Position numbers and translations under genes: made by a program. Below are positions 9,159 to 16,979 of a DNA stretch of 60,398 nucleotides, in pieces. Source of the DNA: an uncultured Anaerolineae bacterium (GTDB taxonomy: Bacteria > Chloroflexota > Anaerolineae > Aggregatilineales > Phototrophicaceae). Position 1 is the first letter of the stretch, and each line of letters opens with the position of its first letter. The notes under the pieces are model-generated. The model searched no databases, was not told where the DNA came from, and saw only the letters and a list, made by a program, of their open reading frames with translations. Where the stretch lies: the NCBI GenBank assembly GCA_937922795.1, contig CALAJK010000023.1:1-60398 (forward strand). The letters run 5' to 3'.

Positions 9159-10418
9159 ATGATCGAAAACGCAGACGCCGCTCCCCCTTACAACGTCCAG
9201 GCGATTCGGGCAGACTTTCCAGTTCTCCAGCAGGAATGCCATCCCGGTGTGCCGCTCATCTACTTGGATAACGCAGCCACTAGTCAGAAACCGCTCCAAG
9301 TTATCCAAACGCTGGATGAATACTATCGGTGCTATAATGCCAACGTGCATCGCGGCATCCACAAGCTCAGTGAAGAAGCTACAGTGGCCTACGAAGAAGC
9401 GCGCAGCAAGGTGCGCAAATTCATCAACGCAGCCAGCAAGCGCGAGATCATCTTCACACGGGGTACGACAGAGAGCATCAACCTAGTCGCACAGACCTGG
9501 GGGCGGGCCAACCTCAAGCCGGGCGACGTCGTCCTGTCAACTGTGATGGAACACCACTCAAACATCGTGCCGTGGCAGATGCTCGCGGCCGAAAAAGGAT
9601 TCTCCATCCGCTATGTGCCGCTGTGCGACGATGGTACGCTCGACCTAGATGCCCTGACCCGAATGCTGAATGAGGGCAACGTTCGCCTAGTCACGCTCAT
9701 GCATGTGTCGAACGTCTTGGGCACGATCAACCCCGTCGCCGCTGTAGCCCAACAGGCGCATGCTGCCGGAGCGCTAGTATTAGTGGATGGCGCTCAAAGC
9801 GTGCCACACATGACTATTGACGTGCAAGCGCTGGGCGCAGACTTTTATGCTTTTAGCGGCCACAAGATGGTTGGGCCGACCGGAATCGGTGTGCTCTACG
9901 GCCGCCGCGATCTGCTTGAGGCCATGCCGCCGTGGATGGGCGGCGGCGATATGATCGCTCGCGTTCGGTTAGAAGGCAGTACCTGGAATGAGCTGCCCTA
10001 CAAGTTTGAAGCCGGCACGCCCGCCATCGCCGAAGCTATCGGCTTGGGCAGCGCTGTGGATTACCTCATGCATCTGGGCATGGAACGCATCCACGCCTAC
10101 GAACGGCAGCTCACCGAGTACGCGCTTGAGCGGCTGTCCGAAGTGCCTGATCTAAAGGTGTATGGCCCATCAGCCGCACACAAGGGTGCGGTCGCCTCTT
10201 TCACTTTTGCGAACATCCACCCGCACGATCTGGCGCAGGTATTAGATGTTGAGGGCATCGCTATTCGAGCTGGCCATCACTGCGCGATGCCGCTGCATGA
10301 CTATCTAGGCGTCGGCGCAACTGCCCGCGCCAGTTTTTACTTGTATAATACGCTGGAAGAAATTGACGCGCTGATCGAGGCGCTGTATAAAGCTAGGACG
10401 GTCTTCACCGTTCGCTAA
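9159..10418 (+). CDS. sufS: SufS, type II cysteine desulfurase
   Basis: 419 residues from ATG 9159 (AAGGAAG upstream; a TTG one codon earlier is less likely). The PLP lysine is K236 in SGHKMVGPTGIG and the persulfide-forming cysteine is C375 in RAGHHCAMPL, the short-loop type II form. Other markers are LDNAATSQKP and NVHRGIHKLS. SufS takes sulfur from cysteine and passes it to SufU, encoded 12 nt downstream. Type II enzymes depend on a transpersulfurase, which fits the sufS-sufU pairing. Confidence 0.96.
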   Translation: MIENADAAPPYNVQAIRADFPVLQQECHPGVPLIYLDNAATSQKPLQVIQTLDEYYRCYNANVHRGIHKLSEEATVAYEEARSKVRKFINAASKREIIFTRGTTESINLVAQTWGRANLKPGDVVLSTVMEHHSNIVPWQMLAAEKGFSIRYVPLCDDGTLDLDALTRMLNEGNVRLVTLMHVSNVLGTINPVAAVAQQAHAAGALVLVDGAQSVPHMTIDVQALGADFYAFSGHKMVGPTGIGVLYGRRDLLEAMPPWMGGGDMIARVRLEGSTWNELPYKFEAGTPAIAEAIGLGSAVDYLMHLGMERIHAYERQLTEYALERLSEVPDLKVYGPSAAHKGAVASFTFANIHPHDLAQVLDVEGIAIRAGHHCAMPLHDYLGVGATARASFYLYNTLEEIDALIEALYKARTVFTVR

Positions 10419-10430
10419 AGGTGTCTTGCC

Positions 10431-10838
10431 ATGTACGAGATGTACCGCGAAAACATCCTAGATCACGCCCAACACCCGCGCTTCCCTGGCGTGCTCGATC
10501 CCTGTGATGTGGACTATGAAGAGAGCAACCCGCTCTGCGGCGACCGCCTGCGCTTGACGCTGCGCTTAGGGCCAGATCACCGCATCACAGAACTTGCCTG
10601 GGACGGCGAAGGCTGCGCGATCAGCCAGGCATCTGCCTCGATGCTTGGTGAGATGGTGATCGGTAAAACCCTGGACGAAATCCGCAAGATCACCAAGCAG
10701 GATATTTTCGACATGATCGGCGTGCCGCTGACGATCAACCGCGTCAAGTGCGCGCTGTTGTCTCTGCGCGTGTTGATGATCGGGCTGTATGGCCTTGAAG
10801 AATGGCGACAGCTTCACGAACAGGATGAGGACGAATAG
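10431..10838 (+). CDS. sufU: SufU, zinc-dependent sulfur acceptor
   Basis: 135 residues. The zinc ligands of SufU are in place: C36 and D38 in PLCGD, C62 in GEGCAIS and C107 in RVKCALL. The ~20-residue insertion between the second and third cysteines separates SufU from the IscU scaffold and is present here. SufU accepts persulfide sulfur from SufS by zinc-ligand swapping. Its position right after sufS supports this. Confidence 0.93.
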   Translation: MYEMYRENILDHAQHPRFPGVLDPCDVDYEESNPLCGDRLRLTLRLGPDHRITELAWDGEGCAISQASASMLGEMVIGKTLDEIRKITKQDIFDMIGVPLTINRVKCALLSLRVLMIGLYGLEEWRQLHEQDEDE

Positions 10839-10849
10839 GCAGCTACAGT

Positions 10850-11161
10850 ATGAGCGAATTTATCACCGTTGCCACGACTGATGAAATCCCGGTTGGCGAC
10901 CGGCTGGTTGTTGAGTATGGCCGTTCGTGGGTGGCCATCTTTAACGTAGATGGCCAGTACTACGCCATTGAAGATCTGTGCAGCCACGACGACGGCCCGC
11001 TCGCCGATGGCCAACTGACCGGATGTACGATTGAGTGCCCACGCCACGGCGCGACCTTCGACATTCGCACTGGCAAAGTGCTTTCCCCGCCAGCGCTGGT
11101 CGATATCCCTACGTACCAGGTTCGGGTGGTAGGTAATGAAATTCAGATTGCTCAACGCTAG
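10850..11161 (+). CDS. Rieske-type [2Fe-2S] ferredoxin
   Basis: 103 residues. The cluster ligands are C44-x-H46 (LCSHDDG) and C63-x2-H66 (CPRHGA), separated by 16 residues as in small soluble Rieske ferredoxins of the NirD/BphA3 type. There is no membrane anchor. Such proteins are electron carriers; in this place it may supply electrons to Fe-S assembly or be a partner of an unlinked oxygenase. It starts 11 nt after sufU and is followed by a terminator, so it is the last gene of the suf transcription unit. Confidence 0.88.
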   Translation: MSEFITVATTDEIPVGDRLVVEYGRSWVAIFNVDGQYYAIEDLCSHDDGPLADGQLTGCTIECPRHGATFDIRTGKVLSPPALVDIPTYQVRVVGNEIQIAQR

Positions 11162-11188
11162 ACGTCCCCGTTTTCGTCCGCGATAATT

Positions 11189-11222
11189 GCCCATCGGGTC
11201 AGCCAGCCGATGGGCGTTTTAT
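11189..11222 (+). terminator. Rho-independent terminator of the suf operon
   Basis: GCCCATCGG (11189-11197) pairs with CCGATGGGC (11207-11215), followed by GTTTTATTT. It lies 27 nt after the Rieske stop and just before the ribosome-binding site of the next gene. Confidence 0.85.
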
Positions 11223-11247
11223 TTGAGCAGGAGGATGAAGTAAACAA

Positions 11248-12006
11248 ATGCAATCAAAACTCGACGCGATCTACCGGGGCCGAACCCTGGTACTTGGCCA
11301 TCGTGGCGCCAGCGCCTATGCGCCGATGAACACACTCCCAGCTTTCATGTTAGCCGCCGATCAAGGCGCAGATGGGATCGAGTTGGATGTTCAGCTTACC
11401 CACGATGGACACTTGATCGTCTTACACGATTTCACGGTTGACCACACTACTGACGGTCATGGCTTCGCGCGCGATATGACTTTGGCACAAATCCGACAGC
11501 TAGACGCCGGTCTGTGGTTTGGCGAAGCGTTCCGTGGAACGCGCATTCCGACCCTGGACGAGGTCTTCCAGGCTGTTGGCCAGCGTTTTCGCCTGATCAA
11601 CGTTGAGATCAAGTCCGAATCGTGGGAAACTACTGATGGCGTTGAGGCAGCGGTCGCCAAGTCGATCCTCCGGTTCAACATGATTGATCACGTTATCGTA
11701 TCATCATTCAACGCTATGGCGCTGCGGCGCTTCCGCGCTGTGCTGCCCGAGGCAGCTATCGGCTATCTCTACGCTCCGGATAACCCGTCTACCTACCATC
11801 TCATGGATGACTTTCCGCATGAAGCGCGCCATCCGCACTACAGTCTGATTGACCAACACCTCATGACTTGGGACCACGACCACCACTATCGCGTCAACAC
11901 CTGGACGGTGAACGACCCAGCGGTAGCCCGCAGCTTGCGTCAGCTGGGGGTAGACGCCATCATGACCGATTACCCTAACAAGATCATCGAGGCGCTGCGT
12001 GACTGA
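11248..12006 (+). CDS. Glycerophosphodiester phosphodiesterase (GlpQ/UgpQ family)
   Basis: 252 residues. The N-terminus shows the GDPD signature LGHRGASAYAPMNTLPAF followed by GIELDVQLTHDG and LHD, giving the catalytic His pair and the metal-binding Glu/Asp. NVEIKSE, VIVSSFN and VNTWTVND mark the remaining barrel strands. It has no signal peptide, so it is cytosolic like UgpQ, and would hydrolyse glycerophosphodiesters to sn-glycerol-3-phosphate and an alcohol. AGGAGG precedes the ATG. The next gene overlaps its end by 8 nt. Genes for glycerol-3-phosphate oxidation (glpD) lie 34 kb away. Confidence 0.92.
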   Translation: MQSKLDAIYRGRTLVLGHRGASAYAPMNTLPAFMLAADQGADGIELDVQLTHDGHLIVLHDFTVDHTTDGHGFARDMTLAQIRQLDAGLWFGEAFRGTRIPTLDEVFQAVGQRFRLINVEIKSESWETTDGVEAAVAKSILRFNMIDHVIVSSFNAMALRRFRAVLPEAAIGYLYAPDNPSTYHLMDDFPHEARHPHYSLIDQHLMTWDHDHHYRVNTWTVNDPAVARSLRQLGVDAIMTDYPNKIIEALRD

Positions 12007-12646
12007 ATGGTGGTGGAGGCTTGTCCGGTTCGGCTTCCGACTGCTGTACAACGAACTGGCGTTCACTTACGATGCGGTCAGCGTTATCGTCTCCCTGGGG
12101 GAATGGCGCCGCTGGCAGCGCGCCACCCTGGAGCACCTCGGCCAGCCGGATGGACGATATATCCTTGAACTGGCATTTGGCACCGGCAATCTCCAGCTTG
12201 ATCTACACGCTGCCGGCTACCGCCCGATCGGGCTGGATCAGTCTGCCGCCATGGGGCGGATTGCACGCCGCAAACTCCAGCGAGCGCAAGCTCCAGCGCG
12301 GCTGGCACGAGGACGAGCACAGCAGCTCCCGTTCGCCGCAGCCTCATTCAAGGCGATCGTCTGCACCTTCCCCACCGACTTCATCCTCGACGCCCGAACC
12401 CTGAGCGAAATTCATCGTGTGCTGACGTCTGACGGCTTCCTCGTGATCGTGCCAAACGGCCGGCTGCTCAACAGCGATGCGATCACCCGCGGTCTAGAAT
12501 GGTTATATCGGGTTACTGGCCAGCGCGGTGATGTACGCGTTGACGTCGGCACATACTTCAGGCCGTTTGGTTTCCAAATTGAGATCATCGAGGCGCGGTG
12601 TTCACGCAGCGTGGCGCAGGTCATTATCGCCCGGAAGTCGGTCTAG
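11999..12646 (+). CDS. Class I SAM-dependent methyltransferase
   Basis: 215 residues from GTG 11999, overlapping the preceding stop, which implies translational coupling. Motif I is LELAFGTGNLQLDL (~48-61), then GLDQSAAMGRIAR (motif II) and AIVCTFPTDFILD plus LSEIHRVLTSDGFLVIVPNG (post-motif III), the layout of the Methyltransf_11/UbiE-like family. The substrate is not identifiable. The hydrophobic N-terminus (WWWRLVRFGFRLLYNELAF) and the pairing with a glycerophosphodiesterase hint at a lipid-related substrate, which is only a guess. Confidence 0.8.
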   Translation: MTEWWWRLVRFGFRLLYNELAFTYDAVSVIVSLGEWRRWQRATLEHLGQPDGRYILELAFGTGNLQLDLHAAGYRPIGLDQSAAMGRIARRKLQRAQAPARLARGRAQQLPFAAASFKAIVCTFPTDFILDARTLSEIHRVLTSDGFLVIVPNGRLLNSDAITRGLEWLYRVTGQRGDVRVDVGTYFRPFGFQIEIIEARCSRSVAQVIIARKSV

Positions 12647-12666
12647 CGCGGCCAAAATGCGCATGT

Positions 12667-12672
12667 TATAAT
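12667..12672 (+). promoter_or_regulatory. -10 box of the tRNA-His gene
   Basis: Perfect TATAAT 17 nt before the tRNA 5' end. The expected -35 position has no clear match, so only the -10 element is claimed. Confidence 0.45.
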
Positions 12673-12689
12673 GCCAGCCTAGCTGATAC

Positions 12690-12764
12690 GGTGGCTATAG
12701 CTCAGTAGGTCAGAGCGTCTGGTTGTGGCCCAGAAGGCCGTGGGTTCAAGTCCCACTAGCCACC
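12690..12764 (+). tRNA. tRNA-His (anticodon GTG)
   Basis: A full cloverleaf folds by eye. The acceptor is GTGGCTA (12691-12697) with TAGCCAC (12757-12763); the D stem GCTC/GAGC; the anticodon stem TCTGG/CCAGA around TTGTGGC with anticodon GTG (12725-12727); the T stem GTGGG/CCCAC with loop TTCAAGT. The extra G at 12690 pairs with the C discriminator at 12764, the G-1:C73 identity pair of bacterial tRNA-His. CCA is not encoded. Confidence 0.97.
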
Positions 12765-12776
12765 CCACCTCATCTT

Positions 12777-12800
12777 CAAAACGCTCGAACGGGCGTTTTG
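12777..12800 (+). terminator. Bidirectional terminator between tRNA-His and the SRPBCC gene
   Basis: CAAAACGC (12777-12784) pairs with GCGTTTTG (12793-12800) around an 8-nt loop. T runs on both strands suit it to end the plus-strand tRNA and the minus-strand gene stopping at 12805. Confidence 0.75.
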
Positions 12801-12804
12801 TCAT

Positions 12805-14004
12805 TTAGATAGGTCGTCGCACTGAGGCCGCGCGATGACGCTGCATCAAACGCAGCCCAACACGCTTAGGGACTGGACTGGCCGCCGTGGTCGTGGATGG
12901 AGTTTCAACCGGGGTTGCAGCCGGCGGGAACGCTGCCTCAGGCAGAGTCACCGCCGCCATTTGCTGCGTCTGGCTGGGCCGAGGAATGCCAAACAGCTCA
13001 AAAACGCTGATCTCACGGGTATCCACATTCGATCGTTCTGGCGAAGTCACTGCGGACGACGGCGTGCTTTCGGCTGCCGCCGGTTGAACTACAGCCGGCA
13101 TTGGCTCAGGCGCCGCACTGGAGACTACAGCAGACGACACTTCATCGGACGCTTTGGCGGCTGTCGCTGGAACTTCCACCTCAGAATTCGACTGTGCAGT
13201 TGCCGGCGTCACACTGGCAGACGGGATATTGACCGCTGTTTCCAGCTCTGAAGGACTGTCAAACTGCCCAGCCTCAACAACCTCAGCTGTAGCTGAAGAC
13301 GACGGCGGGTTAGCCAGCGCGGGCGCTGGCTGCGTTCTCACCTCGCTCATGGCCGAGACTGGCGTAGAAGGACGGGTATCCTCATCGGCCAGCGGCGGCT
13401 CAACTATGACAGCACGCGCCGGCGATACTTCTACAGCCTTTGTAGAAGCGTCGCTGCTCTCATCAGCTTCCTTCACCGTTGGATGACGTGATTTGTAGCG
13501 CGCTCGCGCCTCATAATCCGGCGCTTCTCTCATCAGAGATTTCACTTCACGCGACGCTTCTACTCCAGACGTCTGGTTCAATACCCGCCACAGCTTGCGC
13601 AGGCTGTCCACCATTTCCGCTTCAATGCGCTGTCTAGCGCCCAACGCTGTGCGCACACCAGCCAACAAACCTTTGGTCTCAAATGAATAAGTCCATTGAA
13701 CGATAGTGCCTTCTGCAATTTCTTGCAGCCGAATACGCCCGCGGTTGTAGGCCAAAGCAGCGCTGTCAACACAGGTGTACTCGTAGCCCAAGCCTTCATA
13801 CCATGCGGTCGTCTCCATGACCCATTCTCGGCCCGAAGTCGTCTTGACGCGCCACCGCATCCCTACGCCATTCCGGCGCGAGGTCAGGAAAGCGACCTGT
13901 TTGCAATTTACCTGCCAGTTAGGGTTGTTACTGATATCGCTGATGTACTGCCAGACCCGATCAGGCGGTCTAGGTATCAGGATACGGTGGTCAATGACGT
14001 TCAT
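12805..14004 (-). CDS. SRPBCC (START-like) protein with long disordered tail
   Basis: 399 residues in two unlike halves. Residues 1-~145 form an SRPBCC/polyketide-cyclase-type fold: VIDHRILIPRPPDRVWQYISDISNNPNWQ at the start, GVGMRWRVKTTSGREW, and the long C-terminal helix ending in DSLRKLW. Residues ~150-385 are low-complexity, rich in Ala, Pro, Ser, Thr, Val and Glu, with no hydrophobic core, and the last ~20 are basic (KRVGLRLMQRHRAASVRR). The fold binds hydrophobic ligands; no ligand can be proposed. The tail may act as a tether or flexible binding region. A terminator lies just after it and a palindrome just before it. Confidence 0.7.
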   Translation of the reverse strand: MNVIDHRILIPRPPDRVWQYISDISNNPNWQVNCKQVAFLTSRRNGVGMRWRVKTTSGREWVMETTAWYEGLGYEYTCVDSAALAYNRGRIRLQEIAEGTIVQWTYSFETKGLLAGVRTALGARQRIEAEMVDSLRKLWRVLNQTSGVEASREVKSLMREAPDYEARARYKSRHPTVKEADESSDASTKAVEVSPARAVIVEPPLADEDTRPSTPVSAMSEVRTQPAPALANPPSSSATAEVVEAGQFDSPSELETAVNIPSASVTPATAQSNSEVEVPATAAKASDEVSSAVVSSAAPEPMPAVVQPAAAESTPSSAVTSPERSNVDTREISVFELFGIPRPSQTQQMAAVTLPEAAFPPAATPVETPSTTTAASPVPKRVGLRLMQRHRAASVRRPI

Positions 14005-14014
14005 ATCTTCAGAT

Positions 14015-14037
14015 CCACCCTATCACATGATAGGTGG
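14015..14037. promoter_or_regulatory. Palindrome upstream of the SRPBCC gene
   Basis: CCAC-C-CTATCA-CA-TGATAG-GTGG: a 10-bp inverted repeat with one extra C, 11-33 nt before the minus-strand start at 14004. It could be an operator or a 5' UTR hairpin. No matching regulator was recognised. Confidence 0.4.
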
Positions 14038-14131
14038 TCAAATTGTCAGGGTATGGTAAACTAAACTAACATCAAATGCTGATTGTACCATGAGTACCTG
14101 CACGCGCAAAAGTTAGCGACGAGTTGACTTT

Positions 14132-14410
14132 TTGTTCAGCCCAATTGTCACGCTGGGTTTCATTCTGGCCACTCTGTTCGGAGCGGCTTTCCACCTGCTG
14201 GTCGGTGGCGATACGCGCCGTCTCGCTTTATTTCTGCTGTCCAGTTGGATTGGGTTTGGGCTAGGGCACATCTTGGGGGTCTTGCTTGAGATCAACCTGT
14301 TCAACATCGGTTCACTACGGATGGCCGCCGCTTCTATAGGCGCAGCTCTGGCGCTGATCATCGCCCATCTGCTCAGCGCTAACCGGAAAGATCAGCGTTC
14401 GACGCGCTAG
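14132..14410 (+). CDS. Small membrane protein of unknown function
   Basis: 92 residues with three hydrophobic segments: ~5-24 (VTLGFILATLFGAAFHLLVG), ~30-52 (LALFLLSSWIGFGLGHILGVLL) and ~62-82 (LRMAAASIGAALALIIAHLL), then a short basic tail. The only in-frame start before the first segment is TTG at 14132. It begins a run of three closely spaced genes (gaps of +10 and -14 nt) for small membrane-associated proteins. No family was recognised. Confidence 0.6.
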   Translation: MFSPIVTLGFILATLFGAAFHLLVGGDTRRLALFLLSSWIGFGLGHILGVLLEINLFNIGSLRMAAASIGAALALIIAHLLSANRKDQRSTR

Positions 14411-14420
14411 GAATATCGTC

Positions 14421-14924
14421 ATGCCCGACACACCTCAGACTCCCTTGATGACTCCCCCACACAAGCCGACGGCTTCGAATCGGTGGACATTTTCGCGCAT
14501 CGCCAAATGGACCTCAGTTTTATTGAGCGCTTTAGTGATCCTGATCTTCGTCATCGGGCTGCTGCTGGCGCTGTTCACCAATGCCCAGGATATGGCGCCA
14601 CGTATCCAGGTCATTCGTGACATCATCATCATCATCATGGCGCTGGAATTCATCCTCATCATCCTCGCATTGGCCGTGCTCATCTTGCAAATCGCTCGTC
14701 TCATTAACCTACTTCAGAACGAGATCAAGCCGATCCTGCAAAATACTCAAGACACTGTCAACAGCGCCAAAGGCACGGTAGATTTTGTAGGACAGAACTT
14801 GGCCGGCCCGCTCATTCAGATCAGTTCGTTTCTGGCGGGGCTGATGACGTTGGTGCGCGAATTGATGGGGATTCGCCGCGCCCTACGCCCTAGCAAGCGA
14901 GAGAGCAAACATGAGTCAGGCTGA
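14421..14924 (+). CDS. Membrane protein with DUF948-like C-terminal amphipathic region
   Basis: 167 residues. A proline-rich N-terminus leads into two transmembrane helices, ~33-54 (VLLSALVILIFVIGLLLALF) and ~69-90, the second being a run of Ile/Leu. Then comes an amphipathic stretch, LLQNEIKPILQNTQDTVNSAKGTVDFVGQN, which resembles the heptad pattern of DUF948/YtxG-type general stress proteins. The gene after it is YtxH-like, and the YtxG-YtxH pairing supports this reading. AGGAAT precedes the ATG. Function unknown. Confidence 0.65.
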   Translation: MPDTPQTPLMTPPHKPTASNRWTFSRIAKWTSVLLSALVILIFVIGLLLALFTNAQDMAPRIQVIRDIIIIIMALEFILIILALAVLILQIARLINLLQNEIKPILQNTQDTVNSAKGTVDFVGQNLAGPLIQISSFLAGLMTLVRELMGIRRALRPSKRESKHESG

Positions 14925-15180
14925 CACGAACCACGCCATCGACCGTGTAGCGCTTTCATGGGGGCTGATCGTTGGTTTCCTGCTGGGCGCTTTGTACACA
15001 CTTCTTAAGGCCCCCCGCAGTCCCCAAGCGGTACGCGAACAAATCACCGAAACAGGGGTGGCGCTGCGCGAACGCATTGAAGCCGCTCTACCTCCCGATC
15101 CGATCGCGCAAGGCCTTGCCGAAGGCCGAGCTGCTGCCCGCCGCCGCCGCGCTGAACTCGGCTTGAACGACCACGGCTAA
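14911..15180 (+). CDS. YtxH-like small membrane protein
   Basis: 89 residues with one N-terminal transmembrane helix (~15-34, ALSWGLIVGFLLGALYTLLK), then a charged helical tail with APRSPQAVREQITETGVALRERIEAAL. This matches the YtxH layout of a glycine-rich membrane helix followed by an amphipathic helix. It overlaps the preceding gene by 14 nt. Its stop overlaps that of the convergent repair enzyme by 4 nt. Confidence 0.6.
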   Translation: MSQADTNHAIDRVALSWGLIVGFLLGALYTLLKAPRSPQAVREQITETGVALRERIEAALPPDPIAQGLAEGRAAARRRRAELGLNDHG

Positions 15181-16847
15181 CCCGCTTCAATTATACCCAG
15201 AGCGCCGCCAAGGGCGTCCAGCACATCGCTGGCGATCACGCTGCGTGAGCTGTGCACGCGCTGCGCTGCCTGCACTCCTGCCAGACCGTGAATGTAACTG
15301 CCGGCGACGGCGGCTTCGTAAGGGGGCAGCCCTTGGGCTAACAAACCCGCGATGATACCGGCCAAGACATCGCCTGTGCCGGCTGTCGCCAGCGCATCTG
15401 TTTTGAACGGCAGAACAGCGACACGTCCATCTGGGGCAGCAATCAGCGTATGCGCTCCCTTCAATACGATGACGACCTGCCACTCAGCCGCTTTCGCTTC
15501 GACGATATGCCACCGGCCGGCTTGCACTTCTGCCGCGCTCATGCCTGTCAACCGTCCCATCTCGCCGGGGTGCGGCGTTATGATCGAACCAGGCGGCGTC
15601 AGCTTCCACCAGTCAGACACTCGGCTCAAAAGATTCAAACCATCTGCATCCATTACGAGCTGCGGATGCTTTGTCCCCTCTGAGGAGCTTCCGACATCTT
15701 CAGTTCTCCCTGTCTGGAAAAGTTCCAGAAGCTGTATCAAGAATGCTTGTGTAGCCTCTCGCAGACCCAGCCCTGGCCCGATCAAAACGGCATCATAACG
15801 GCCTAACTCTGGACTGATCAAGCGCTCATCGCCTGGTCCAACGTGTAAATCATGCTGCCCCAGCGGCAGCCAAGTTGGCTCAAATAAATGCGATGACAGC
15901 GCCGAGGCAACCCAGCGCGGCACAGCAGCCGTCACCAAGCCAGCGCCCACCCGATAAGCGGCCATCGCCGCCAAACCGGCCGCGCCGACGTAGTTGTCCG
16001 AACCGGCCACGATGAGCGCCTTGCCAAATGTGCCTTTATTGCCCCCTACCGGACGCCTCGGCAGGACTGCGCGCACAACATCCGCATCAACCACGGTGCG
16101 CTTTTCGGAAGTCATTTCTGGCAGATCATCAGGGACGCCGATGGAGGCAACCCGCAGCTTGCCGACCGCTGCCGCACCTGGAAACTGAAAGAGACCTGGT
16201 TTAGCCGCGATGAACGTGATCGTTTCATCGGCGAAGGGCGTCTGTGCATCCAGCGCGCCGGTATCACAGTCGAGCCCGCTAGGACAATCCACTGCCAGCA
16301 CATAAGGTCTCGTAACATGCCTTGAGCCGCCGGGATCAGCTGGATCAATACTTACTGCCTGCTGAGCGCCGCTTTCATTTTGATCGAGCATCTGGCGCAC
16401 AACACGCATGACTTTCGCCGCTTCGCCGGTGAGAGGCAGGCGAACACCTATTCCGAACAAAGCATCCACCAAAATATCGGCGCTGGCCACCATATTGCGC
16501 AGCACACGGAAATCACGGTCGTCAGGCGCATAGGCCACGAACAGGCCTGCCGACTGCACCGCGGCAAAATTCTCGTCCGAATCAGGTCGCGGCTTCAACA
16601 AATAAAACCGGACGAGCGCACTGCTTCTCTCAGCGATGACGCGTCCAGCGACCAAACCATCACCGCCGTTATTGCCACCGCCGATCAGCAGCGTCACGCG
16701 GGCATCTGGACGATTCGCAAGCAGCGCCAGCACGCGCTCCGCCACAACCTGGCCTGCGCGCTGCATCATCGCCGCATAGCTCAGCCCAGATGCGTCCGCC
16801 GCCGCCTCAACGCGCCGCATGTGTTCCACTGAAAGAACTTTGATCAC
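15177..16847 (-). CDS. nnr: Bifunctional NAD(P)HX epimerase/dehydratase
   Basis: About 556 residues from GTG 16847, which has GAGGAGG directly upstream; an in-frame TTG five codons earlier overlaps that site and is rejected. The N-terminal YjeF_N domain (~1-220) has LSYAAMMQRAGQVVAERVL and LLIGGGNNGGDGLVAGRVI. The C-terminal ribokinase-like NnrD domain has GNKGTFGKALIVAGSDNYVG, VLIGPGLGL and ATAGTGDVLAGIIAGLL. The enzyme repairs hydrated NADH/NADPH: the epimerase interconverts R and S forms and the dehydratase restores the cofactor using ADP or ATP. The length equals the known fusion. Confidence 0.95.
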   Translation of the reverse strand: MIKVLSVEHMRRVEAAADASGLSYAAMMQRAGQVVAERVLALLANRPDARVTLLIGGGNNGGDGLVAGRVIAERSSALVRFYLLKPRPDSDENFAAVQSAGLFVAYAPDDRDFRVLRNMVASADILVDALFGIGVRLPLTGEAAKVMRVVRQMLDQNESGAQQAVSIDPADPGGSRHVTRPYVLAVDCPSGLDCDTGALDAQTPFADETITFIAAKPGLFQFPGAAAVGKLRVASIGVPDDLPEMTSEKRTVVDADVVRAVLPRRPVGGNKGTFGKALIVAGSDNYVGAAGLAAMAAYRVGAGLVTAAVPRWVASALSSHLFEPTWLPLGQHDLHVGPGDERLISPELGRYDAVLIGPGLGLREATQAFLIQLLELFQTGRTEDVGSSSEGTKHPQLVMDADGLNLLSRVSDWWKLTPPGSIITPHPGEMGRLTGMSAAEVQAGRWHIVEAKAAEWQVVIVLKGAHTLIAAPDGRVAVLPFKTDALATAGTGDVLAGIIAGLLAQGLPPYEAAVAGSYIHGLAGVQAAQRVHSSRSVIASDVLDALGGALGIIEAG

Positions 16848-16979
16848 TGCCGCCCTCCTCAACCATAAGGTTTTATAGGTCGCGTGCTATTCTAACCCTA
16901 AAACAGCGATCCGGTGCGCTCATGGCTGCCGGATCGCCTATCGGTTTATGTTATTTGTGGAGAAGCTGTTGGGTGATCT

